Part shown: piece after piece, positions 44,975 to 52,464 of the stretch
Position numbering within the stretch: position 1 is the first letter of the stretch
Layout of the letters: the number at the start of each line of letters is the position of its first letter
From: Rhodoferax sp. AJA081-3
Lineage (GTDB): Bacteria > Pseudomonadota > Gammaproteobacteria > Burkholderiales > Burkholderiaceae_C
DNA: 64,000 bases
Assembly: GCF_017798165.1 (NCBI RefSeq)
Contig: NZ_CP059068.1
Location: forward strand, 3,782,001 to 3,846,000
Direction of reading: 5' to 3'
Notes under the pieces: generated by a model
Seen by the model: only the letters and a program-made list of their open reading frames with translations
Told to the model about the DNA's origin: nothing
Database searches by the model: none
Made by a program: the position numbers and the translations under genes

Positions 44975-45289
44975 ATGCAAATTCGCCAAACCCTCGCCAT
45001 CGCCATTTCTGCCATCGTTCTGCTCACCGCCACCGGTTGTGCCGTCCAGCGTGGCCAGGAAACAGTGGGCTCTTACATCGACGACGCCGGTATCACCACC
45101 CTGATCAAGACCCGCTTTGTGGAAAACAAACAGGTTGATGCGGCATCCATCAAGGTTGAAACTTTGAATGGCACCGTCATGTTGTCCGGCTTCGCCAAGA
45201 ATGGCGCCGAGCGCACTTCTGCAGAAGCCATCGCACGCGGTGTCAAGGGTGTTGTTGCTGTCAAGAACGAGATCGCTGTCCGCCCTTAA
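44975..45289 (+). CDS. BON-domain lipoprotein
   Basis: A 104-residue lipoprotein (lipobox ATGC near residue 22) with one BON domain (about 35-102): DDAGITTLIKTRFVENKQVDAASIKVETLNGTVMLSGFA, then GVKGVVAVKNEI. BON domains bind phospholipid at the periplasmic side of membranes (OsmY, DolP type). An attenuator-like terminator follows. A second gene of this family lies at 48950. Confidence 0.87.
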   Translation: MQIRQTLAIAISAIVLLTATGCAVQRGQETVGSYIDDAGITTLIKTRFVENKQVDAASIKVETLNGTVMLSGFAKNGAERTSAEAIARGVKGVVAVKNEIAVRP

Positions 45290-45308
45290 TCGGCACGCAC
45301 ACGCACCC

Positions 45309-45348
45309 AAAGCCCCAGGCTCCGTAAAGGAGCGCTGGGGCTTTTTTT
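45309..45348. terminator. Rho-independent terminator
   Basis: A GC-rich stem AAAGCCCCAG..CTCC with GGAG.GCTGGGGCTTT (one bulged base) and a T7 run, 20 bases after the BON gene; AAAG on the other side lets it also serve the convergent lipoprotein gene. Confidence 0.85.
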
Positions 45349-45358
45349 CGTTGGTTGA

Positions 45359-46018
45359 TTACTGTGGTTTTTGCAACAGAAACTGCGACAACTCTTCCAG
45401 CACGGTTTGCACCGCGCGGTTGGCAGCCACCACACCCGCACGGGGTCCGTCACTGCTGGCCGGTACCTGGGCGTCGAAGGCGCGCCACGCGACAACCTTG
45501 CGTGTCTTCTCCTCCACCAGGTAGACGCGCAGCGTGAAATGCACGCTGCTAGGTTGGGTCTGAAAATTCTGTTGCAGCCGAACGATCTCCGTATCCAGCC
45601 GCAGGTCCCCACCGGCAGAGCCCGGTGTCATCACCACCGCGCGGAATGCCCCCGTCTGTTCGATGGACGCCACCATCAACGGGCCCAGCATGCGTGCGGG
45701 GGTATCGATCCACTCGCTGTGGGCAAAATATTCCAGCTTGTGGGGCTCGCGCAGGTAGATGATGCGCTGGCTGTCAAAGCCCGAGGCGGCACGCACCGGG
45801 CTGATGATCAGGGTGGGGGCGCTGGCCAGCGGGGCACGCGCCGTCTGGGCGCTTGCAGCCGGGCCGCTGTACTCCAACGCATAAAAGCTCGGTGGTGTGC
45901 TGGCTTTGGGCTGCAACACGCTGCAGGCGCTTAATGCCAGTGTGGCCCATACGGCCAGGCACACGCCCGCCAGGCGGGCCTTGGAAGCTGTGGTTGTTCT
46001 GTGGTGTGGTGTTGTCAT
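45359..46018 (-). CDS. ABC-type transport auxiliary lipoprotein (PqiC-like)
   Basis: A 219-residue lipoprotein with lipobox LSAC near residue 32 and the PF03886 pattern of the family: FYALEYSGP, the LIISPVRAASGFDSQRIIYL strand-turn and the EIVRLQQNFQ block. It is the last gene of a four-gene MCE transporter operon; in PqiABC and LetAB-like systems the equivalent lipoprotein sits at the outer membrane and receives or stabilises the MCE tunnel. It overlaps the MCE gene by four bases. Confidence 0.82.
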   Translation of the reverse strand: MTTPHHRTTTASKARLAGVCLAVWATLALSACSVLQPKASTPPSFYALEYSGPAASAQTARAPLASAPTLIISPVRAASGFDSQRIIYLREPHKLEYFAHSEWIDTPARMLGPLMVASIEQTGAFRAVVMTPGSAGGDLRLDTEIVRLQQNFQTQPSSVHFTLRVYLVEEKTRKVVAWRAFDAQVPASSDGPRAGVVAANRAVQTVLEELSQFLLQKPQ

Positions 46019-46872
46019 GGTTTGGCTTCCTGTTCGCCGGGACCGGTGGGCGCGGGTGTGCGGCCGAACAGCAGGCCGCTGGGGTCGCGGGTGGTCTGCT
46101 CACTCAGCCGCCGTAAGGAGTTGCTCAGGCTGCCCAGTTCACCCAGCAGGCGTTCCACCTCAGGCAGTGTTTCCGTGCCCAGGCGCTGGACACCGTTGCC
46201 CAGACCATCGGCCGCCTTGGACGCGCTGGCGCCGGCCTTGGAGAGGTCGTCCCCCATCTTGCCGACAGAGTCCGCACTGCGGCCGACACGGTCGATCAAG
46301 GGGCCGAGTTTGGCGGTTGCCTGTGCCGTGTTGTTCAGGATGCTGCTGAACGATGCCTGGTTCTCCGGGCTCAAGATGGCATTGATATTGTTCGAGGTGC
46401 TGTCCAGCTTGCCCAGCACATTGGTGAGCACGTTCTCCAGCCGGGCGCTGAGCGACGGCTTGGTCTGGATGACGGGGTAGCGGTTGGGCGCGATGGTGCG
46501 CAGTGGGGGAGAGTCCCGTGTGCCACCGCTGAGCTCCACATAGGTGATGCCGGTCAGGCCCTGTGTCTTCAGCACCGCAATCGTGTCTTCCTTGATCGGT
46601 GTGCCCTCTTCAATGGCAAAACTCAGGATCACACGTTCGGGTGTGGCGCGGTCCAGGTCGATGCGCTGCACCTTGCCCACATCCACCCCGTTGTATTTGA
46701 CCGGCGCATTCAGGTTGAGGCCCGCTACCGATTCATTGGCGACCGCCAGAAAGGTGGCGTAGTCTTTTTGCCAGGCACCGCCCGATGCCAGCCACAGTGC
46801 CCCGACGATGAGCACGGCGCCCAGGCCCAGCACAAAGGCACCCACAATGAAAAAGCTTACTTTGGTTTCCAT
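46015..46872 (-). CDS. MCE-domain substrate-binding protein (MlaD-like)
   Basis: A 285-residue protein anchored by one N-terminal helix (about 5-29). The MCE domain (about 38-118) includes PVKYNGVDVGKV and GLTGITYVELSGG. A C-terminal helical part of about 130 residues (VLGKLDSTSNNINAIL..., LSKAGASASKAADGLGNGV) follows, as in MlaD and PqiB-type tunnels. It carries phospholipids or other lipids between the membranes. Its start overlaps the ATPase gene by 16 bases. Confidence 0.88.
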   Translation of the reverse strand: METKVSFFIVGAFVLGLGAVLIVGALWLASGGAWQKDYATFLAVANESVAGLNLNAPVKYNGVDVGKVQRIDLDRATPERVILSFAIEEGTPIKEDTIAVLKTQGLTGITYVELSGGTRDSPPLRTIAPNRYPVIQTKPSLSARLENVLTNVLGKLDSTSNNINAILSPENQASFSSILNNTAQATAKLGPLIDRVGRSADSVGKMGDDLSKAGASASKAADGLGNGVQRLGTETLPEVERLLGELGSLSNSLRRLSEQTTRDPSGLLFGRTPAPTGPGEQEAKP

Positions 46873-47681
46873 ACGGTCTCCTGGGGTGGTGAGGGGGGGT
46901 GGGCCTGTTGTTGCGCACTGCGTGCACGCGGGCCTTCAAAAAAGGGCTGTACCAGGGGTTTGTCGGAGCCTGCGAGTTCCTGCATGGAGCCTACGGCCTG
47001 CACCGTGCCATCACCCAGCACGGCCACGCGGTCGGCCACCTGCCACAGCAGGTCCAGGTCGTGGGTGATCATCACAACGGTCAGGCCATAGAGGTCGCGC
47101 AGCGAACGCACCAGGTCGTCCACACCCGCCGCACTGTTGGGGTCCAGGCCCGCGGTCGGCTCGTCCAGGAACAAAAGCTCGGGGTCCAACGCCAGGGCCC
47201 GCGCCAGGGAGGCGCGTTTCATCATGCCTCCACTCAGCTCGGACGGGTACTGGCCTGCCACTTCCGGCCGCAGGCCGGCCATGGACAGTTTCCAGTGCGC
47301 GATTTCGTCGATCAGGCTGTCACCCAGATCCGTGTGTTCGCGCAGCGGCAGGCCTATGTTTTCGAGCACGGTCAACGCGCCGAACAACCCCCCGTGCTGG
47401 AACATCACCCCCCAACGCTGGCGCAAAGCCAGTGCGTCGGCGGCTGTAATGTTGTGCAGCGGCATGCCCAGTACACACACGGTCCCCGCCGTGGGTTCCT
47501 GCAGCAGAATCATTTCACGCAGCAGGGTGGACTTGCCCGTGCCACTGCCCCCGATGATGGCGAATATCTCGGCGCGGCGCACCGCCAGGTCCACACCGTT
47601 GTGCACCACGTGGTCGCCAAAACGGGTCACCACCTGCTGCATCTCAATCACGGTCTCACCGGTGTTGTGGGTGCCGTCCAT
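46857..47681 (-). CDS. ABC transporter ATPase of the MCE/Mla lipid transporter
   Basis: A 274-residue cytoplasmic ATPase. Walker A is GGSGTGKST (about 44-52), the signature motif LSGGMMKRASLARAL, Walker B LLFLDEPTAGLDP and the switch histidine TVVMITHDLDL; all catalytic residues are present. It powers lipid movement through the MlaE-type permease. It starts one base after the permease gene ends. Confidence 0.92.
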   Translation of the reverse strand: MDGTHNTGETVIEMQQVVTRFGDHVVHNGVDLAVRRAEIFAIIGGSGTGKSTLLREMILLQEPTAGTVCVLGMPLHNITAADALALRQRWGVMFQHGGLFGALTVLENIGLPLREHTDLGDSLIDEIAHWKLSMAGLRPEVAGQYPSELSGGMMKRASLARALALDPELLFLDEPTAGLDPNSAAGVDDLVRSLRDLYGLTVVMITHDLDLLWQVADRVAVLGDGTVQAVGSMQELAGSDKPLVQPFFEGPRARSAQQQAHPPSPPQETVWKPK

Positions 47682-47682
47682 G

Positions 47683-48819
47683 TCACAAGTCCAGAATGCT
47701 GAAGGCGATGGAGAACAACGCGTCTGCCACGATCACCAGAAAGATGGACTGCACCACACTGCGGGTGGTTTGCAAGCCCACGCTGTCGGCACCCCCGCGG
47801 GTGCGAAAACCCTGGAAACACCCCACCAGGCTGATGATGATGGCAAACACCGGCGCTTTGGCGATGCCCACCATGTAAGACGTGACACTCACCGCCTTGG
47901 CCATGCGGTCCAGAAATTCGGTGTAACTCACCGCCAGTTGGGTCTGCGCCATCAGCATGCCGCCGGCCACACCCAGCACATCGGCAAACACCGTGAGCAA
48001 GGGCATGGCAATCACCAGGGCAATCACCTTGGGGATCACCAGCAGCTCCAGCGGCGCGATGCCAAGTGTGCGCATGGCGTCTATCTCTTCGGTCACCGCC
48101 ATGGTGCCGATCTGCGCCGCAAAGGCCGAGCCCGAGCGCCCGGCAATGGTGATGGCGGTGATCAGCGGCGCAAACTCGCGCAGCATGGACAAACCCACCA
48201 GGTCCGCCACAAAGATGTTGGCGCCGTACTGCCGCAACTGGTCGGCCCCCTGGTAGGCCACCACTATGCCCAATAGCAGCGACAACAAACCTACGATGGG
48301 TAACGCATCAAAACCCGCCCTGCGGATGTTGAACAAAATGGGGCGCCAGCGCATGCGTGACGGGTGGATGACGCAGTTGGCAAACGCCAGCGCACACTCG
48401 CCTACAAAACCCAGCATGGCAAAAAACTGCTCCCAGGCCGCACCGGCTTGGCGGCCCACACGTTCCAACAGTTGGGGCGGGGTGCGCGCGGGCACAGCTG
48501 GAACCAGCGCCTGGGCCTGCACGTGTGTTGTCACGGCCTGCAACAGGCGTTCAAAGTCGGGGTGTAAGCCTTGTAGCGGAGCCTCCGCACCCGGGCCACC
48601 CAAACGGGTGCGCAACTTGTGCAGCACCCAGGCACCGGCGGTGTCCAGTTGCGCTATGCCCGATGCATCGACCTGCACGGGCGCGCTGCGGTCCGCTTGC
48701 AGGGCGTCCAGCTGGTCAGCGCACCCGCCCAGGCCCCGTGCAGTCCATGCCCCACCCAAGGTCAGGGTGTGGGGGCTGGTCTGGGTGGCGCAGGCACGCG
48801 GCTCGCTGCAGTGTTTCAT
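47683..48819 (-). CDS. MlaE-type ABC permease with N-terminal STAS-like domain
   Basis: A 378-residue protein. Residues about 15-100 form a STAS-like domain (VDASGIAQLDTAGAWVLHKL). The MlaE permease follows from about 150, with five to six membrane segments and the conserved REFAPLITAITIAGRSGSAF and EIDAMRTLGI blocks (MlaE EQxR loop). In E. coli the STAS subunit is a separate protein (MlaB); here it is fused. It is the first gene of the permease, ATPase, MCE, lipoprotein operon. Confidence 0.88.
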   Translation of the reverse strand: MKHCSEPRACATQTSPHTLTLGGAWTARGLGGCADQLDALQADRSAPVQVDASGIAQLDTAGAWVLHKLRTRLGGPGAEAPLQGLHPDFERLLQAVTTHVQAQALVPAVPARTPPQLLERVGRQAGAAWEQFFAMLGFVGECALAFANCVIHPSRMRWRPILFNIRRAGFDALPIVGLLSLLLGIVVAYQGADQLRQYGANIFVADLVGLSMLREFAPLITAITIAGRSGSAFAAQIGTMAVTEEIDAMRTLGIAPLELLVIPKVIALVIAMPLLTVFADVLGVAGGMLMAQTQLAVSYTEFLDRMAKAVSVTSYMVGIAKAPVFAIIISLVGCFQGFRTRGGADSVGLQTTRSVVQSIFLVIVADALFSIAFSILDL

Positions 48820-48949
48820 ACGTGGCTCGAAGCTTAGGTGGCGGCCTCTTTCCTGTTTGTTCGCGAGCGCACAGAACGCAGAGCGGAATCAGCGCACCCT
48901 TTGGGCACACAGTCACACCAGGGTGATTGGCTTTTTTGGAGTAACCCGT

Positions 48950-49537
48950 ATGAACCGTATGAAAACCCGCCTCGAAGTACTTGCGTTGAACACCGTGTTG
49001 GTGGGCGTGTTGGCCGTCTCTGCCGTGGGCTGCAGCAAGCCGGTGGACAGTGTGGGCCTCCCCGCTGCCAGCACCACCGTTGGCACCGATATTGACGACA
49101 GTGTCATCACCAGCAGCGTCAAGTCGGCACTGCTGGCCGACGCCGACATCAAGAGTTTTGACTTCAAGGTAGAAACCCGCAAAGGCGAGGTCCTGCTCAG
49201 TGGCTTTGTGGACAACCAGGCCCAGCTGGACCGTGCAACCGCCGCCACACGTGCGGTGGCCGGTGTCAAGAGTATTCAGAACAATGTGGTGCTGAAGGGC
49301 GCCCCCACCACGGTGGGCAAGAAGGTGGACGCCGGCATCATCACCAGCAAAGTCAAAACCGCGCTGCTGGGCGACCCCAGTGTGAAGAGCTTCGACATCT
49401 CCGTGGTCACACGGGATGACGAAGTGCTGCTCAGCGGTTTTGTGGACAACCAGGCCCAGGTCGACCGCGCCATGGAAGTGGCCCGCGGCATCGAGGGTGT
49501 GCGTCTGGTGCGCAACGAGATGAGTATCAAGAAGTAA
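48950..49537 (+). CDS. Two-domain BON protein (OsmY-like)
   Basis: A 195-residue protein with signal sequence and a lipobox-like AVGC near residue 28, then two tandem BON domains (about 45-115 and 125-195). Each shows the same pattern: D..I(T)SSVKSALLADADIKSFDFKV, then LLSGFVDNQAQ. It resembles OsmY, a periplasmic osmotic-stress protein. GGAG lies eight bases before the ATG at 48950. A shared stress-gene motif GCGCACAGAACGCA is at 48867-48880. Confidence 0.87.
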   Translation: MNRMKTRLEVLALNTVLVGVLAVSAVGCSKPVDSVGLPAASTTVGTDIDDSVITSSVKSALLADADIKSFDFKVETRKGEVLLSGFVDNQAQLDRATAATRAVAGVKSIQNNVVLKGAPTTVGKKVDAGIITSKVKTALLGDPSVKSFDISVVTRDDEVLLSGFVDNQAQVDRAMEVARGIEGVRLVRNEMSIKK

Positions 49538-49545
49538 CCCGACAG

Positions 49546-49568
49546 CAAGCCCCCGGCCTGGGGGCTTG
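49546..49568. terminator. Bidirectional hairpin terminator
   Basis: A perfect 9-base stem, CAAGCCCCC (49546-49554) with GGGGGCTTG (49560-49568), between two convergent genes. The right arm ends one base before the Crp-family stop codon; there is no long T-run. Confidence 0.6.
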
Positions 49569-50318
49569 TCAGGTGTTGGCGGCGTGCACGTCGCGCAGCA
49601 GGCGCTGCAGCTCCTTCTTGACCACGCCATAACACTCGCAGGCACGCGCCTCCAGCCCCTCGCGCTCCAGCACCGCAATGTGGCCGCGCCGGTAGCGTAT
49701 ATATCCGGCCGTTTGCAAATTGCCAGCCGCCTCGGTCACGCTTTCGCGGCGCACACCCAGCATGCTGGCCACCAGCTCCTGTGTCATCACCAGCTCGCGT
49801 GCGGGCACACGGTCCATGGTCAACAACAGCCAGCGGCACAGTTGCTGTTCGACCGAGTGGTGGCGGTTGCACACGGCGGATTGCGCCATCTGGGTCATCA
49901 GCGCCTGGGTGTAGCGCAACAGCAGGCGTTGCAGTGCACCGGCACGGTTGAACTCCGCCTGCAGCACGTGGCGGTCCAGCCGGTAGGCGTGACCGGCGGT
50001 CTGCACCACGGCCGAACTGGGTGTGGTGTCTCCACCCATAAACAGCGAGATGCCCACGACACCTTCATTGCCTACGCCAGCGGTTTCGGCGGATGCACCG
50101 GTCTCCGTCACATAGTGCAGGGATACGATGGACGTGGTGGGGAAAAATGCGTGGCGCAGCTGCGTGCCGGGCTCGTACAGCATCTGGCCCAGTGGCAGGG
50201 GCACCAGCTCCAGGTGGTTGGCAAACAGGTCAAAGTCCGCCTGCGGCAAAGACGCCAACAAATGGTTTTGTTGCGGGTTGTGCAGGGCGGACACGGCGTG
50301 AATGTCGGATTTTGGCAT
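49569..50318 (-). CDS. Crp/Fnr family transcriptional regulator
   Basis: A 249-residue regulator with a cyclic-nucleotide-binding-like domain (about 20-140, FANHLELVPLPLGQMLYEPG) and a C-terminal winged helix (about 160-235). The DNA-recognition part MTQELVASMLGVRRESVTEAAGNLQ is the Crp_2 type. No Fnr cysteine cluster is visible. It starts one base after the REC-PAS gene stop, so it is in that operon and is probably regulated by, or an output of, the kinase system. Confidence 0.82.
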   Translation of the reverse strand: MPKSDIHAVSALHNPQQNHLLASLPQADFDLFANHLELVPLPLGQMLYEPGTQLRHAFFPTTSIVSLHYVTETGASAETAGVGNEGVVGISLFMGGDTTPSSAVVQTAGHAYRLDRHVLQAEFNRAGALQRLLLRYTQALMTQMAQSAVCNRHHSVEQQLCRWLLLTMDRVPARELVMTQELVASMLGVRRESVTEAAGNLQTAGYIRYRRGHIAVLEREGLEARACECYGVVKKELQRLLRDVHAANT

Positions 50319-50319
50319 C

Positions 50320-51141
50320 TTAGACACCCGCCACAATTTCAACACCAATACCCCGGTAACCCAGGAAACGGCTGCTGCGGCTGAACATGGGCTCACCACT
50401 CACGCGGTACTGCTGCTCCTTGCCGCCCGGCAGGTGGCGGTGGAAGATCAGGTCCAGAAACGGCTCACGCGCCGCGATGGTGGCGCGCAGGGCCTCGCGG
50501 TCGGCGGCGTCCCAACCGTCGCCCTCTACCACCTTGGAAACACCTTGCACGGTTTCCACCTGCAGGCCTAGCATCTCCAGCACGGGGCCCGATACCTTGG
50601 TGAAGTTGCCGTTTTCATCCTGCTCCCAATACCAGTCCGACGCCAGCTCGGTCAGGCTGCGGTAACGCGCCTCACTCTCGCGCAGCTCGGCGGTGCGCTC
50701 CAGCACCGTCTGTTCCAGCACCTTGTTGAAGTCGGCCAGCTTTTTGTACAACAGGCGCACCTCTAGCATGTTGTGGATACGTGTTTTCACCTCGACCAGG
50801 TCAAAGGGTTTGCTGACAAAGTCTTTGGCACCCGCTTGCAGGGCACGCAGCTTGTGGCCCGGTTGGGCCGTGAGCACAATCACCGGCAGGTACGCGTCTA
50901 CCGTGTTGGTCTTGAGGCTTTCCATCACCTGAAAACCATCCATCACCGGCATCTGCAGGTCCAGCAGTATCAGGTCGTAGGCGTTTTGGCTGTGCAGGGC
51001 CGCCACTTCCTCGGGGGCCATGGTGGACGTGACACCGGTGTACCCCGCGGAGTGCAGCAGCTGCTCCAGCAGCTGCACGTTGGACTCCTGGTCGTCCACT
51101 ATCAGGATTTTGGCTTGGAGAATTTCAGTCGTATCGATCAT
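50320..51141 (-). CDS. Response regulator with receiver and PAS domains
   Basis: A 273-residue protein. The receiver domain (about 8-125) has phosphorylation site D61 in LILLDLQMP and the K in SKPFD. A coiled coil (about 128-160) and a PAS domain (about 160-270) follow. There is no DNA-binding or enzymatic output, so it must act through protein contacts or as a phosphate sink. It lies six bases after the PAS kinase gene. Confidence 0.85.
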   Translation of the reverse strand: MIDTTEILQAKILIVDDQESNVQLLEQLLHSAGYTGVTSTMAPEEVAALHSQNAYDLILLDLQMPVMDGFQVMESLKTNTVDAYLPVIVLTAQPGHKLRALQAGAKDFVSKPFDLVEVKTRIHNMLEVRLLYKKLADFNKVLEQTVLERTAELRESEARYRSLTELASDWYWEQDENGNFTKVSGPVLEMLGLQVETVQGVSKVVEGDGWDAADREALRATIAAREPFLDLIFHRHLPGGKEQQYRVSGEPMFSRSSRFLGYRGIGVEIVAGV

Positions 51142-51147
51142 GGGGTG

Positions 51148-52464
51148 TTACCTTAGTTTCATTTCAATCCAGAAGACGCTGCCCACACCCAGTTTGCTGT
51201 GGGCGCCTATCGAGCCGCCCATCAGTTCCATCAGGCGTTTGCTCAGCGCCAGGCCTACGCCCGTGCCTTCTTCCGCTCCGCCCGTCTCGCGCACCAGGCG
51301 GTTGTAGGGCTGGAACAGCAGGGCCAATTTGTTGGGGGTCATGCCAAAGCCGGTGTCCCGCACCTCCAGGCGCAACCGCTGCTGTGGCACCACACTGCAG
51401 CTCACCTGTACCGAACCACCGGGCCGGTTGTATTTGATGGCATTGGACAACAGGTGGGTCATCACCTGGTGCAAGCGGGCGCGGTCTACCACCACATCCG
51501 CGCCCGCGGGGGCCGGTTCAAACTGCACCGTAATGCCCGCGCGGCGTGCGCCGGCCGCCAGGTTGGAGCTGCACTCCTGCAAAAATTCCGACAGCTGCAC
51601 GGGCTCGGGTTCCAGCTTCAGCTGGCCCGCTTCAATGCTTGTCAGGTCCAGAATTTCACCAATCAGGTCCAGCAGGTACCAGCCGGCCCGCAGGATTTGT
51701 TGGATGCTATTGGCCTGTGCCGGGTTGGGGGCGGGCAGGGCGGTTGCCATGAGCTGGGCGAAACCCAGAATCGCATTCAGGGGTGAGCGCAACTCATGCG
51801 ACATATGGGACAAAAAATCCGATTTGGCCAGGCTGGCCTTGTCCGCCACCGCGCGGGCCGCTTCCAGCTCCTGGCTTTTGGTGCGCAAAGACTCGTCCAT
51901 CTGCTTGCGTTGTGATATGTCGTTGAGCACCATGCGCTGCACCGGTGTGCCAGCGCCGTCTTGTGCCATGCTGATGCACAGGTGGGCCCAGAAAGCGGCA
52001 CCGTCGCGCCGGCGCATCTGCAGCTCACACTCCTGGGGGGTCCCGGTGGCCAGCAGGGCCTTGCGGCAGCGGTAATACACGTCCTGGTCCGGTTGGGTGA
52101 TCAACTGGCTGATGGGTTTGTTGACCAGGTCGCTGCGTGCCAGGTTCAGCAGGGTCGCGGCGGTGAAGTTGGCCTCGGTGATCAGCCCGCTCTCGGCCAC
52201 CGTGCAATACCCCACCGGGGCCATGTCAAACAGGTCAAAGTACCGGGCCCGCGCAGCGTCCAGGTCCACCTGGGTTTGGCGCAGCTCTTCGTTCTGCATC
52301 TCCAGTTCGATCTGGTGCACCCGCAGCTCGTGCAGCATGTTGCGTGCGGCGTCCATCGACACGTCTTGTGTGTCGCCGGTCTTGCTAGTGGTGGCCTGGG
52401 CGTAGGCCCTGTCCTCGGCCCGCCGGCGCAGGGACTGCGTGGGGTGGTTAGCGGGATGGTGCAT
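51148..52464 (-). CDS. PAS-domain sensor histidine kinase (soluble)
   Basis: A 438-residue cytoplasmic kinase with no membrane segment. A coiled coil (about 40-75), a PAS domain (about 75-190), HisKA with phospho-accepting H223 in SHELRSPLNAILG, and an HATPase domain (N-box LLSNAIKYNRPGG, G-boxes DTGFGMTPN and GTGVGLALSKRL) follow in order. The ATG at 52464 overlaps the CheB/CheR gene end by 17 bases, so it is translationally coupled. It probably phosphorylates the REC-PAS protein encoded next. Confidence 0.86.
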   Translation of the reverse strand: MHHPANHPTQSLRRRAEDRAYAQATTSKTGDTQDVSMDAARNMLHELRVHQIELEMQNEELRQTQVDLDAARARYFDLFDMAPVGYCTVAESGLITEANFTAATLLNLARSDLVNKPISQLITQPDQDVYYRCRKALLATGTPQECELQMRRRDGAAFWAHLCISMAQDGAGTPVQRMVLNDISQRKQMDESLRTKSQELEAARAVADKASLAKSDFLSHMSHELRSPLNAILGFAQLMATALPAPNPAQANSIQQILRAGWYLLDLIGEILDLTSIEAGQLKLEPEPVQLSEFLQECSSNLAAGARRAGITVQFEPAPAGADVVVDRARLHQVMTHLLSNAIKYNRPGGSVQVSCSVVPQQRLRLEVRDTGFGMTPNKLALLFQPYNRLVRETGGAEEGTGVGLALSKRLMELMGGSIGAHSKLGVGSVFWIEMKLR